Notes: generated by a model not told the origin, from the sequence alone. Shown: positions 12,404 through 23,240, counted from the stretch's first letter. The stretch is DNA of 30,000 nucleotides from Chrysomallon squamiferum (GCA_012295275.1 CM022672.1:30724527-30754526), one strand, 5' to 3'. Made by a program: numbers and translations.

Positions 12404-12767
12404 GTTGGACTTCCCAAACTCGGAATCGCTGGGAGAAACGCCGAGCGGATTAACGGAATTTGCCGACTTTTGGAACATTAATATTCATGTAAACTGGATC
12501 CTGTAAATGAATTACAATCGTACACTGTCAAAGAGCGAACAACAAACATTTCGCAGAATTTGTACACCGATATTCTAAAGTCTGAACTATTCAAAAAGAG
12601 AAAATAGTAAATAAATAAAATAAAATAAAATAAAATAAAAAAAAAAAAAAAAAAACTAATAAAAGGAAAGAAAGAAAGAGAAAACAAAAAGAGAGAAAAA
12701 ACAACTTACTTTACACTTAATTTTTCCGCTTCTTCAGTATCATTTAAAGGGTGATACTATGCTTTTT
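12404..12767. other. Unique sequence and (AAAAT)n/A tract
   Basis: A short balanced-composition piece (12404-12480) precedes AT-rich DNA with (AAAAT)n and poly(A) at about 12608-12655. No gene. Confidence 0.7.
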
Positions 12768-12890
12768 TTAACTTTATTTATTTTATTTTATTCTATTCTT
12801 TTCTATTTTTATTTTTATTATTATTCTTTTTATTTATTATTATTTATTTATTTTTATATTTTATTTTATTTTTATTTTATTTTTTGGAAC
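12768..12890. repeat. TTTTA/TTTA-rich low-complexity tract
   Basis: T-rich DNA with TTTTA and TATT units. The F/L/Y-rich 78-codon frame that crosses it is compositional. Confidence 0.9.
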
Positions 12891-13608
12891 ACGTTTTATA
12901 ATAATCGGCAGAAAAAAAAAAACGTGAACTGTGACTTTCACCGACTGTCGAAATTTGCTCGGTTCTTGGCCGAGATCCGGTTCTTTATAACTTGACACGA
13001 GTCTAATGAAACTTGTAAATTTCACCAGTAAAACTGAAACGCAGACGATAATTTTTTCTGCACACTGTTTAGTTTATATTTAGAAACACATTTTATAAAA
13101 GTAATATTTGTTACCAGGGTTGATTTAAAAAAAGAGAGAGAGAACTGTCAATAAATAAATAAATAAATAAATGATAATCATATTTTGTAACATTTTCATT
13201 TGTGCTTTTAGTAAGCTTCCACGTAATATCATGGCAGCAGGGTCAAAGGTCATTATATTTTTAGAACTTGCACATAACGTTTAAAGTCATAATTACTAGA
13301 ACTGATATCGCAGCTATAATCTGCGGGAGGATAAAAAATGAACTTGCGAAATGTACACGTATTGTAATTTAATAATAGAAATTTTATACAAAATTAAAAA
13401 CTTATTTTTATTTCTTCTAGTATAGTTTATCATCATCATCACTAGGTAATCATGCCGTTACATGCATTAAGCTTTTTGCTCTTGTTATGCCTGTAAAGTT
13501 CATTAACAGAAGAGTTCTTTATACAAATTATTAACTGTAAAAAGCAAAAATTTCAGTAAAACTGTTTTCTTTTAAACAGCAATAAAAAATGTATAAACAA
13601 ATAGAGAA

Positions 13609-13609
<1 letters not shown>
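12891..13609. other. Unique AT-rich sequence with a DR1-type motif
   Basis: No gene. A short (AAAT)n lies at about 13150-13173. GGGTCA-A-AGGTCA at 13240-13252 is a textbook direct repeat with one-base spacing, as bound by RXR/HNF4-type nuclear receptors. A chance origin cannot be excluded. Confidence 0.6.
13240..13252 (+). promoter_or_regulatory. DR1 nuclear-receptor-like motif
   Basis: GGGTCA and AGGTCA half sites separated by a single A. The match to the DR1 consensus is exact, but the site stands alone in a gene-free stretch and there is no evidence of function. Confidence 0.25.
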
Positions 13610-13663
<54 letters not shown>

Positions 13664-13680
13664 TAAAATAATAATAATAA
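13610..13680. repeat. (AAT)n array
   Basis: Pure AAT to about 13662, then AAAT/AAT to 13680. Confidence 0.97.
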
Positions 13681-14550
13681 TGACGAGGACAACATTTAAT
13701 GTTTAATATATAATTAAAATAATGTTAATTAAATAGAATTTTAAAAAAACAAAGTGGTAGAGAAAAAAAACAAAAAACAACTTACCACACGTTTGTTAAC
13801 GAGTAATTAAAATATTTATGAGTTTTTATGCTGTCGTTACATGACATTCTCGAACAAAATGAAACGCACATAAATCATTTATATGAAGTAATTTTCAGCA
13901 GACGTGACATTTTACAAAGTACTTTTGTCAGCTAGAAAATGTATAACTTTGCGCAGTTTGACATCGTTAAAGTAATTTTCATCGATTTATTTTATCTAAG
14001 ACATTATGGATCCCATTTTCCCGCCATCTCTATATTTTTCTTTATTATTATTTATTTTTTTCTTTACATAATTTTATCTTTTACGAAATTTTAACGATAA
14101 TAAATGTTTTCTGAATTTGCGTATGCCGAGTGAAAGCTTGAAAAAAAAAAAATAATAATAATAATAATAATAAAAATTAATGATGATGATAATAAAAATA
14201 ATTAGAAATGTCTCTTCTTATTAAATATTTTCTTTCATTTAATAACAGTTAATTAGATTTTTCCTTTCCTCGCAGATATTTATTGTAAGTAAATAACCTG
14301 CCATTGAACTAAATCAAATGATATGCATTTATTCCACAATATCAATCTGCTGACTGAAAAGCATTATAATCTTCTTCTTCTTCTTCATCTTATTATTATT
14401 ACAATTGTCTTGTTATAATTGTTATGATTTTGTCGTTCTTCTTATTATTATCATCATCGTCATGATGATCATTTATTTATTTTTTATTTATGTTGTTAAA
14501 ATAGAATATTTCATTACGGTACGGGGTGCACCAAAACAAAATGACGTAGC
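13681..14550. other. AT-rich sequence with small ATT/AAT/CTT tracts
   Basis: About 870 bases without gene. Small tracts include AAT/GAT at about 14147-14190 and CTT/ATT at about 14371-14470. Their translation makes the open frame at 14405-14599. Confidence 0.7.
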
Positions 14551-15180
14551 TAAAAAAAAAAAAAAAAAAAATATCATCCTTACGTCACAGAACTTTTAAA
14601 CCACAATGAGTCACTGACTAAACTGGCGAGCTCGGACAGACACATAAAATGGCTGACAATCGAATAAAAGCGATTCTTGTGCGTGTCTCCATCCGCCAGT
14701 TAGCTGCTTTGCAAGTGCAAAGGCAAATCGTGTTAAACGTGTTCGTTAACCAAATAAGAGAATTCCAAAAGGCACCCGAGCCGTTTCAAACGAAATCCGA
14801 TTATTTTTCAATCGACGTAATTCAATCTTCGGCTTCGAGGCGTCGACGTCATTGATGATGATCCAGCCAGTTATTTTACCTACGTAGGGACGTCTCGGTT
14901 TTCACACAAAACAGACCACCAGAGGTCAGGCCAGTTCGCAACGCCATCGGAATATTCAATTACATTTTGAGTAATCGGAATTGATTCCGAAAAAGCCCGA
15001 ATTAGGGCTAAGTATTTCTGTTACGCCAATTCGCCGTTGAAAGTCCTTGAGTTGAAGATTGTTTGTATGCAGGATGTGACAGTAATTTTAAACCGTGTCG
15101 CTATTTACATCGATCTCAGGTCTCCAAATTAGTAAACATTGTAATGAAATCTGTTGTTCACTAACGAAGTAAAGAACAAA
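14551..15180. other. Complexity island with CTCF-like motif and a 68-codon ORF
   Basis: After an A run (about 14553-14570) the DNA is unique and of more balanced composition to about 15170. An open frame starts at ATG 14649 (context AAAATGG) and runs 68 codons, rich in Q, R, I and V with an SRRRRH end. I recognise no family, so it is left unannotated. The island also holds the palindrome CCTACGTAGG (14879-14888), GACGTC at 14845 and 14890, and a CTCF-like site at 14916-14929. It could be a regulatory element or part of an unrecognised gene. Confidence 0.5.
14916..14929 (+). promoter_or_regulatory. CTCF-like motif
   Basis: CCACCAGAGGTCAG agrees with the bilaterian CTCF core CCASYAGRKGGCRS at 13 of 14 positions, with T for G at position 11. 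CTCF is a boundary and looping factor with a conserved motif across bilaterians. A single site found by eye gives modest support. Confidence 0.35.
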
Positions 15181-16084
15181 AAAAAAAAAAAAAGAAAAAA
15201 AAGAAAAACAAGTTTTAAAAAAATGATAATAAATAAAGGCAAATATAATTAATTCTAAATGCATCTTGATTGGTGAAAATAATCAAGAAGAAAACATAAT
15301 AAATAAAACCAGAAACGTTCGCTTTCTAACACATATATATTTTTTTAAAGACAATATGCATGAAAACAAATGGAAGAAAAATAAAGAAGAACAACAGCAA
15401 CACTTAAATAAAAATAAATAAGTAAAAAATAATAAATACAATTTAAAAAAAAAACCCCTCAGAACTGTTAGTTTTAAAGCACACGGACATCAGAGGAAAA
15501 CACGAAAGAATGAAACAAACGAACAAATATTTTATAAACTGATGAAAAGAGAAACTATAATTAAAGCATATAATTACAAATCATTTAATAAACAAATATA
15601 TAAATAAATAATCAAAATAAGCATCTTAGAAACATGTAGACTGCTGAAAAAGAAAGAAAAAGAAAAGATCTTAAAAGTATGTATACTGATATGTTTGACG
15701 TTACATTTATCAATTGTGTGTGTGTGTGTGTGTAATTCTAGGGTCCAACGCTTTTTTGTTGCAGAACCAATGTTACAGTTCAATCAAAATTTGTAGTAAC
15801 TGATCAAATACCAAAACTGTAATTAGAATTAGCAAAATAATTCTGTCTCCACAAGATGTCGTGACGTCACGAAATGGATCAAATGTCACATTACTCTGGC
15901 ATGGTTTTCTCGTTGCTAGGAGACGCTTTACAAATAATTACAATTTTCTGATTAACGGCAAATATTACGTTCGTTATTCCAGACACTGATAGCAGTTTTC
16001 TGTTAATAGCTCAAGTGTTAAATTACTATATTGTTACTGTAAAGGCAAATTGTTAGTCTACTGTCTCCCTCTCTCAACATTTTC

Positions 16085-16086
<2 letters not shown>
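15181..16086. other. A-rich, AT-rich DNA; no gene
   Basis: A-rich low-complexity DNA predominates to about 15620. A (GT)n run lies at about 15715-15733. The last 350 bases are unique, with a perfect TGACGTCA at 15862-15869 and GTTGCTAGGAGAC at 15912-15924, which partly resembles an RFX X-box. Confidence 0.65.
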
Positions 16087-16125
<39 letters not shown>

Positions 16126-16205
16126 CTAAAAAGATTATCTACGTGTAATAATCAACTTTATTACTACTATTACATATTTTTAGGATAAAGTCAAACTCGA
16201 AACGG

Positions 16206-16283
<78 letters not shown>

Positions 16284-16443
16284 TTTTTTTTACGTTTTTT
16301 TTTTTTTTGGGGGCTTTGTGTGTGGTTTTTTTGTTTTTGATCAAATTTACAGGTGCTTTTTTTTTTTATTTTTTTTTTTTTTTTTTTAGCGATTTTATAT
16401 TATATATTCTTTTTTTTTTCTTTTTTTTTTTTTTTTTTTTTTT
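16087..16443. repeat. Poly(T) and (ATT)n low-complexity block
   Basis: A long T run (about 16088-16125), a pure ATT array (16208-16278), and further T runs broken by short G-, C- or A-containing pieces (16280-16443). A block like this is also prone to assembly error. Confidence 0.95.
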
Positions 16444-17470
16444 GAAATCTTAGTTGCAACTTGTAATACATGTATAGTATACTTTCGGATGCCAAATATT
16501 ACCTAAACTACAGTGCGGTGGTAAAACTAATGACAGAGGCCGATTTTCATAAATTTATTTCAAAATCAGAACTTATTTTTTTCCTTTCAAATGCAGAACA
16601 CTGTTTCCTTCCCCCCACCCCCTGTCAACAGACGCTACAAAACACGAAGTCGACCAAAAGTTAAGAAGATTTGACGGAGCAGACGTCAAAGTTACCACTC
16701 GCAAACGTATTTTTTTTTATATCTGTCTGCATTATAAAGTTAAAATTTATATTAAATAAAAATATTTATTTTACAATTATCAGCTGAATATGTGTAATGC
16801 ACGAAGTATTTTTTTTTAAAAACTGAAAATAAATTAAACATTAAATTTCGAATGATCCAGTTTTAACGACAAGCCTTTTGATAAATTTATAGAGATTCTA
16901 ACACTGTTAGTGTCAAGGTCACAACTTCCATAATGTCAAAAATCAATGACAGAATATCGCGATTATAAGCTCAGTAAAATGTTTATAACTTTTCTCACAT
17001 AATAGCTACTGATACAAATTATACTAAATATGATTATAGATAACAAGCTCTTTTCATTTGAATAGAATCATTTATCAATTTAACCATTAAAGTGCATACA
17101 CATATTGTACGTCATTAAGCATACTAGGATGCACACACAAAACATATATACATCATATTAACTTTTTATAAACTCGCTTGCTAATCAACAGAAGAATCGT
17201 TTCAAAATACAGGATCTCGGAATACTTTGTTTCACGAGTATTGCCGAAACAGATTCCGAAGTGTGACGAAGACAGTCGAATAATGTGAAAGAAACGCGAC
17301 TTCGAGGCAGAAACGTTAGTAACGAAAAATCACATTACTTACGCTTTGCACGGAGAATTCTGTTTTTAAAACTTTCTTTGTCGACAACTTAATTACACGT
17401 CCCTTTTGACCTATAACTGTTAAGGTTTCTCTAAAAAGACTTTTATTTCATTCTGGGGTTTTTTGTAGTT
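16444..17470. other. 1 kb AT-rich unique sequence, no gene
   Basis: A 64-codon open frame (16470-16664) lacks any recognisable domain. TCAAGGTCA at 16913-16921 matches the extended half site used by monomeric nuclear receptors of the ERR/SF1 type. 17200-17400 is more complex and richer in CG. No RNA gene seen. Confidence 0.62.
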
Positions 17471-17774
17471 TCTGTGAAGCGCAAAATGTCAGAAAAACAC
17501 ATTAGTTTGTTTCAAGCTTCTTGTCACTATGGTGATTATGTTTATTTCCTGCGTCACACGAAAGAAGTGTAATATGGATACAGAAGCTGTGAAAAGTAAA
17601 ATGTTCATTTTATTATATTGTAGGTTATTTAATCATTTCAAATTTGCTGTCTTCTTCATTTTCCAATCAATATGTGCATACAGTATCCAAACAGTATACA
17701 AATAAGACACATATTCTAAGTTTTCTATCGAACTATATGAAAAGTAAAATGTCCTTTAATAATGTTTATTATCA

Positions 17775-17828
<54 letters not shown>

Positions 17829-18110
17829 TATTATTATTACAGGATATTTAATAACTTCAAAATTGCTGTATTTAGCTTTATTTTAATCCATACTATATAA
17901 ATGCCAAATATATTATGTTTATATGCAAATGAGATATTTACGTAATTATTCTAGCAAGCTTTGTGAAAAGCAAAGTGTATTGTTGGTTACTTAAATTCAT
18001 ATTTTCTGTTTTTACCATTTTTTGAATCAATAATATGTATATTACAGTCATTATGTGTATGAAAATTTCTCGTTTTCATGAATACCTTTATGTCAAGTAA
18101 TATGTATAAT
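17471..18110 (+). repeat. Tandem family of diverged 150-220 bp units
   Basis: The phrase GTGAAAAGTAAAATG recurs at the head of successive units: about 17589 (GTGAAAAGTAAAATG), 17738 (ATGAAAAGTAAAATG) and 17961 (GTGAAAAGCAAAGTG), with a weaker copy at 17473 (GTGAAGCGCAAAATG). Each is followed in order by a GGTTATTTAA-like segment, a TTTGCTGT-like segment and a CAATCAATATGTG-like segment. The second unit is longer mainly because it carries an (ATT)n array at 17776-17828. A perfect POU octamer ATGCAAAT sits at 17923-17930 in unit 2. Function is unknown. Confidence 0.7.
17776..17828. repeat. (ATT)n array within unit 2
   Basis: About 53 bases of pure ATT, expanded at the place where unit 1 has only a short TTATTATAT stretch. 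Confidence 0.97.
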
Positions 18111-18150
18111 ACACAGATAACCATGATAACATGTAAGTTCAAGTCACTAT

Positions 18151-18266
18151 ATAGATAGATAGATAGATAGATAGGTATAGATAGATAGATAGATAGATGG
18201 ATGGATGGATGGATGGATGGATGGATGGATGGATGGATGGATGGATGGATGGATAGATAGATAGAT
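18151..18266. repeat. (GATA)n-(GGAT)n-(GATA)n array
   Basis: GATA units with one GGTA variant, then about 15 GGAT units (about 18197-18253), then GATA again. The nested layout suggests that one mutated unit was amplified inside an older GATA array. Confidence 0.97.
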
Positions 18267-18548
18267 TGGCAGATGTATTGTTCTGCATTACAAATAATCC
18301 TGCTTGGAGAATTAAAACCTAGCTCGCCACAATCTGTAAACCCAGAGATGCAGCAACGAGAACGAAATCGAGGCAGCTGTAAAGAGACACACATTTCAGT
18401 CTGTACTTTTTAAACGTCTGTCAACATTATGTACGCCTAGTCTAAGTAACGTGACGTCCTCCTTTTCTTGAGCGATTATACTGGAACTCGGGTTTTAGCC
18501 TAGTAGAATATGGTAATTGATTCTTTACAACAGAGGACAATAAGTCAC

Positions 18549-18765
<217 letters not shown>

Positions 18766-19370
18766 AGGTCTGTTTTTAAATTAATTAATTTATTTATTTT
18801 ACTAACACCTCGGGTCGTTCTGGTGGCTCTGTCGGGTAAATTTCACTTCAAGAGTCAGCTTCGTCACTGTCTTGAAACCGCTACTTAAAAAGGTTCAAGA
18901 ACGAATTAATAGCCACCTTGTTTTAACGACTCGTCTGATTTAATCTAGCAATTTCGGTTGTTTCCCCTTAGCGGAAGGTCGTGCGGAGTTCACGTGACAG
19001 GACGGGGCGCCTTCGTCTGCAACCATAAATTACAGGCGAGAAAAACATGCGACCAGAAAGGTAACGCAATTACAAATGGCTGCGATGACTTCCTGCCTCA
19101 ATTTGTGCAAAACGCCGTGTTACTATCGACTATCGTGGGAAATTAACAAATCCCCGCGATATACAAGAGTGCAGGTGAGGTTCAGCCATATTGGAAAACA
19201 ACTGAGCGTGTTCGATTCTGTGACTAGAAGTAACTTTACCAGTGAAATCATCAATACGTGTTCAAGTAAAATTATACGACAACAGCTTAATCATAACGGT
19301 TTAATAATAAGTTGTTACTTAATGTGTACCAGAGCAGCAATACTTCTGATAGTGACGATGATTATCAAAA
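18766..19370. other. Complexity island, no confirmed gene
   Basis: About 600 bases with few simple repeats and balanced composition at 18930-19330. It contains an E-box CACGTG near 18989, a homeodomain-like CATAAATTA near 19024, and an ATG-started frame (19076) that reaches a good splice-donor match CAG/GTGAGG at 19172-19180 after 33 codons. None of this makes a recognisable protein. A regulatory element or an unrecognised exon are both possible. Confidence 0.5.
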
Positions 19371-19441
19371 TAAATAAATAAATAAATACATTATATTAAA
19401 TAAACGAATTCAAAGATACATAGATAGATAGAGAGAGAGAT

Positions 19442-19488
<47 letters not shown>

Positions 19489-19514
19489 AAGATAGACAGA
19501 TAGATAGATAGATA
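19371..19514. repeat. (AAAT)n and (GATA/GACA)n arrays
   Basis: AAAT units at about 19371-19388, then GATA, GAGA and a pure GACA block (about 19446-19488) ending in GATA at 19514. Confidence 0.95.
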
Positions 19515-20118
19515 TGAATAATTAAAGAAACAAAATCGCCACCATCATTACAAGAAGTGATGATAAATGGGCTCAAGTTACTGGCTAAAACGGGAAATGT
19601 ATCAAAGGAGACACGTAAAACGATCGATCCTGAATCCTTTGATATTTCAGTTTAACCTCTAAGCTGCATCAAGCTTCATATAAGAATTTATTATTATATA
19701 TATATATATATTATATTGTTTTTAATTATTTACGAATTTATTTATTTTTATTATTATTCATTTTTAATTTATTTATTTACTCATTTATTGATTTTTATAC
19801 TATTATTATTTAATTTATTGATTTTTATTATTATTATTATTTTTTTTTTTTATTTTTTTTTTTTTTTTTTTTTAAATGTGCTCATGCTGATTAAGATGCA
19901 GCAAACAGCAAAGAATATTAATGTATTTGTTTTCCAGTTACTTAATTAACGCTGTGCACCATACATCCACATGTGTATTTAATCAGGATGTTACAACTAC
20001 GTCTTCGTCGTTGAAGATGTCAGAACGGCGCGTACCGAGTCGCCAGACACACAAGAAGAAAGCCACAAATAAATAACACGATTCGAAAGATACAGACTGA
20101 TGTATGTTTATATACAAA
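19515..20118. other. AT-rich DNA, largely ATT/T low complexity
   Basis: TA and ATT/T-rich low-complexity DNA occupies about 19688-19874. Short unique pieces flank it. No gene. Confidence 0.7.
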
Positions 20119-20279
20119 ATGAACAACAACAACAATATTAATAATAATAATAATATCTATATTTTCATACTCACTGATTCTAATTATATCCAAACTAAAA
20201 AAACTAAATAACGTCTGTTTTTCTTGTATCCGAAAAAGTAAAAAAAAAAAAAAAAAAATTTGGTCATTCATTTGTTGTG

Positions 20280-20353
20280 ATAACAATATCAACAGTAATA
20301 GTAGATATTATATTCTTCATTTTGTATATTCTACTATTACTGTTGATATTGTT

Positions 20354-20355
<2 letters not shown>
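20280..20355. repeat. Perfect inverted repeat, 26-bp arms
   Basis: 20280-20305 is the exact reverse complement of 20330-20355, leaving a 24-base loop. The arm starts ATAACAATATCAACAG. It lies inside the larger foldback and ends directly against a (GA)n array. A hairpin or cruciform is possible on either strand. It is not a terminator, since no transcription unit is near. Confidence 0.92.
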
Positions 20356-20529
<174 letters not shown>

Positions 20530-20800
20530 TAACTGTTTTTGTTTTAAAACATATTTATACTGACCAGGCTATTCTTTATACGTCTTCAATATTCTTAGCT
20601 GTGCATTACATTAATTAACTTATGGTTTCTAAATTTTAATATAATAAAACATAAGTTTATAAAACCACTCTGCTCAAGACCCTTATGACGTCACAACAAT
20701 GAATGACGTAATACTTTTACGGATACAAGACAGACATTATTTAAGTGTGTGTTTTTTAGTTTGGATATAATTAGAATCAGTGAGTATGAAACTATAGATA

Positions 20801-21010
20801 TTATTATTATTATTAATATTGTTGTTGTTGTTGTTATTACTGGTTATTGTGGTTATTATTGTTTTGTTGTTATTATTAATGTCATTGTTATTGTTGCTAT
20901 TATTGTTATCATTATTATGATTATTGCTATTATTATTAGTATTAGTAGTAGTAGTAGTAGTAGTAGTACTAGTAGTAGAGTTGTAGTAGCAGTAGCAGTA
21001 GTAGTTGTAT
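20801..21010. repeat. Degenerate ATT/GTT/AGT triplet mosaic
   Basis: ATT units pass into GTT, mixed GTT/ATT, and then AGT (about 20936-21008). Phase is mostly kept, so open frames on both strands result. The tract forms the outer tail of the right foldback arm. Confidence 0.93.
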
Positions 21011-21428
21011 AAGAACATATTCTTTTTTTTTTTTTTTTTTTTAAATATTATATTTATTATATTAGTATATTATTATAAGCTGTCTAAAACTGGATATAAA
21101 TAAATAAACAAACAAAAACTGTGAAGGTTTATTCATTGTGTTTTTCCACCGAATTGCCCTTTATGTTTATTTCATACCAAACATAACATTACACCCGGCA
21201 GTTAATAACCTTTAACACTGAAACGTGTCCACACGTCATCAGACACACGTGACGTGATAACTTACTCTGCGTAACACAGACAAGACGCGCGGTGTCTGGT
21301 TTTGAAAGGAAAATCTTTTTCCTCGTGATATGATTTCTGTAAATTCAACGCGGTTGGAAAAACGTGCAACTTTAACAACTAATCTAAAAGCATAATCATG
21401 CCCGCTGGATGACTGCTTTTTGATTCCC

Positions 21429-21442
21429 GTTGTCACGGCAAC
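21429..21442. promoter_or_regulatory. RFX X-box-like motif
   Basis: GTTGTCACGGCAAC, flanked by C and G, is a near-perfect inverted repeat with one mismatch in the left half to the X-box form GTNRCC(N)RGYAAC bound by RFX factors, which control ciliary genes in animals. It lies 15 bases before ATGGCGG. No ciliary gene is visible downstream, so function is unproven. Confidence 0.3.
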
Positions 21443-21612
21443 GAAACCTCCGTAATCATGGCGGTATCTGTAGGATATAGATTTGATTTTCGTGAAGAGT
21501 CGGGTCTTGTTTCGCTCCTTATGTTACAGTCTGCAGAATAGAATTACGAAATTGCTCGCCGCCGGCGGAATTTACCGAACCTGAAAAGTGCAAGTCAGTT
21601 TGTCTTTACGGC

Positions 21613-21702
21613 GATTGGTGCGACCTTCGTTATCAAACTGTTACACCCATTCTTACTGGTTGGCTGTTCATTACGGAATTGTTACAATGGTTTTGATTGG
21701 TG
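21613..21702 (+). repeat. Degenerate tandem repeat with ATTGG cores
   Basis: GATTGGTG (21613), GGTTGG (21658) and GATTGGTG (21695) head three units of about 45 and 37 bases that share a GTTCATTA-like middle and, in the first two, GTTACA. ATTGG is the inverted CCAAT box bound by NF-Y. The units are too diverged for certainty. Confidence 0.45.
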
Positions 21703-21949
21703 GGATGTTCATTATGGATATATTTCGTTGGTGATTTATTTGTAACTTATGTGTAATCAAGATATTACTGATGTGAAGATATTTAAATACCAGACGGAAG
21801 ATTAATGTCTGAACTATCATTGACTGAATATTGACTGAAACATACAGAACAAGATTGTTGTCATTGTTGTTGCTGGTAGTGATGTTGTATTTTATTTTAT
21901 TTCATTCATTCACTCATTCACTCATTTAATTGTTTCTTTAGTTACTTAT

Positions 21950-21999
21950 TGTTGTTGTAGTAACATATACTGTTGTTGTAGTAACATATACTGTTGCTG
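21950..21999 (+). repeat. 21-bp tandem repeat, 2.4 copies
   Basis: TGTTGTTGTAGTAACATATAC-type units at 21950-21970 and 21971-21991 are followed by a partial third. A short (AG)n lies downstream at 22054-22079. Confidence 0.85.
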
Positions 22000-22079
22000 A
22001 ACACTCTGTTGGTGATGTCGATTTATCACTCTCCTATATGTACACACACATACAGAGAGAGAGAGAGAGAGAGAGAGAG

Positions 22080-22771
22080 CATTATAAAAAATGAATAATA
22101 GGTGTATTAATAATTATAACCATAAAGTTTAAATTTCCATTCTAAACTGCCGTCCATTCAGAAACAACGATTAAAGAAAATCTCATCTTTCTTGTGCAGG
22201 CAATCTCACTGTTTTCCTATTTCATCAACGTGAGCAGAGTCTATCAAGCAATGTCACCTCCGTCATATCACTTCTCTTTAATGAAGCTTTGATACCGAGC
22301 GCTTTTGTCGGACCCGCGGAGAGGCAAATTGGCTTTTGTCCATTAACAGCACTCAAAGAAGCATCAGTGATGACTAAACCTCGATAAGGCAGGACAGATC
22401 TGAAACCGATAGAAAAGAAACTCGAATAATAAAGCCCGAAATTGGCGAGGATTCCATTATTTGGTACTCTAAACACTGACCCTGTTTGTCAGAGCGAGCG
22501 ATTGGTTTTTGTGCGTCCCCAGATCGAGGCTGCAATGAATAAATCTCGGGACAGTGATGCCAGTGATTAGGTGCCGTGCTTACATGCAATAAATCAGCCT
22601 TAATAAGAGACATGCTCGTCCCTGATAAGCCAATTGCTTTCGTGGAAAGAGTTTTTACGGTCGAGGCGTGCGCGTCGGCGCCTCGTATTCATGAAGACAG
22701 CGTTGGTGAGATCGGGTTAATGTCGCTGACAACGATGTAGCTCCGATTTCAATAAAGTCGTGTTGCCCGAA
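22080..22771. other. Longest balanced-composition island; candidate regulatory DNA
   Basis: From about 22140 to 22770 there is no simple repeat and the CG content is visibly higher than elsewhere. The minus-strand frames of 79-83 codons overlap one another in different frames and match nothing I know. Motif-like words are dense: TCF-type CTTTGAT (22287), CCATTAAC (22340), GATAAG at 22383 and 22624, ATGCAATAAATC (22584), GATTAGG (22565), ATTCATGA (22687). This pattern suits a developmental enhancer, but that is inference from composition and motifs alone. Confidence 0.45.
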
Positions 22772-22787
22772 TTTTTTTTTTTTTTTT

Positions 22788-22825
<38 letters not shown>

Positions 22826-22859
22826 TATTTTTTGTCGTTTTTTTTTTTTTTTTTTTTTC
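22772..22859. repeat. Poly(T) block
   Basis: T runs with short G-containing breaks. The K-rich minus-strand frame here is an artefact. Confidence 0.95.
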
Positions 22860-23149
22860 CACGAATTTATTTTAAAGACCTTTCCAGACAAGTTTGAATT
22901 TTGTTATTTGGGAATCGTTTGAGGTTTATAGCAAATGGCAAATTTCTGCAGTTTATTTTTTTTATTATTTTTTTTTTTTTTTTAAACTACATGTTTATTC
23001 AGCAAATGTGTTTCTTTTACAGATTCTTTCTTCTTTTTTTTTCCTTTTTATTTCACTTTTTATGCCTTCTTTTCTTTATGCTTGTTTATTTTATTTTATT
23101 TTATTTTTTTTTTTTTTTTTTTCTATTTTTTTTATACAAGGGAGAGCAG
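22860..23149. repeat. T-rich low-complexity DNA
   Basis: Alternating T runs and TTTTA/TTC pieces (22957-22983, 23030-23140). Overlapping F-rich open frames on the + strand are compositional. The tract abuts the dispersed repeat at 23150 and would be its A-rich tail on the minus strand. Confidence 0.85.
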
Positions 23150-23240
23150 CCACGCAGCTTGTGTGGGTTATCTGCGCTCAGGGACGAATACAACTTTTTG
23201 TCGCTCCCACTTTAGTTACCCCTGAAATATTTTACGTCTT
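23150..23240 (-). mobile_element. Dispersed repeat fragment, copy B, with A-rich tail
   Basis: On the minus strand the sequence runs from AAATATTTCAGGGGTAACT through GGGAGCGACAAAAAG and a GCAGATAACCC segment into a long A-rich tail (complement of about 23100-23145). The first part matches copy A at 18684-18730 in inverse orientation. The body-plus-A-tail layout suggests a short retroposon (SINE-like). A pol III promoter was not found. Confidence 0.5.

Larger units (their letters stand above)
21011..21949. other. Unique sequence with promoter-like motifs but no gene
   Basis: After a T run (about 21021-21042), the DNA from 21180 to 21800 is of balanced complexity. It contains an X-box-like palindrome at 21429-21442, an ATCATGGCGG stretch at 21457, which opens a frame of only 27 codons, and three ATTGG/GTTGG repeats at 21613-21702. 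No coding exon could be identified. A minus-strand frame (21239-21436) is not recognisable. Confidence 0.5.

Noticed and set aside
14649-14855. 68-codon frame with good start context (AAAATGG)
   Set aside because: Not a repeat translation, but no family is recognised, length is compatible with chance, and no adjoining exon is seen. Kept as part of the island description only.
16087-16443. Poly(T) block considered as a retroposon tail in minus orientation
   Set aside because: No element body could be recognised next to it and the block is mixed with (ATT)n, so simple low complexity is the safer call.
22225-22613. Two overlapping minus-strand frames of 79-83 codons in the large island
   Set aside because: They overlap in different frames and neither resembles a known protein; absence of stops fits the higher CG content.
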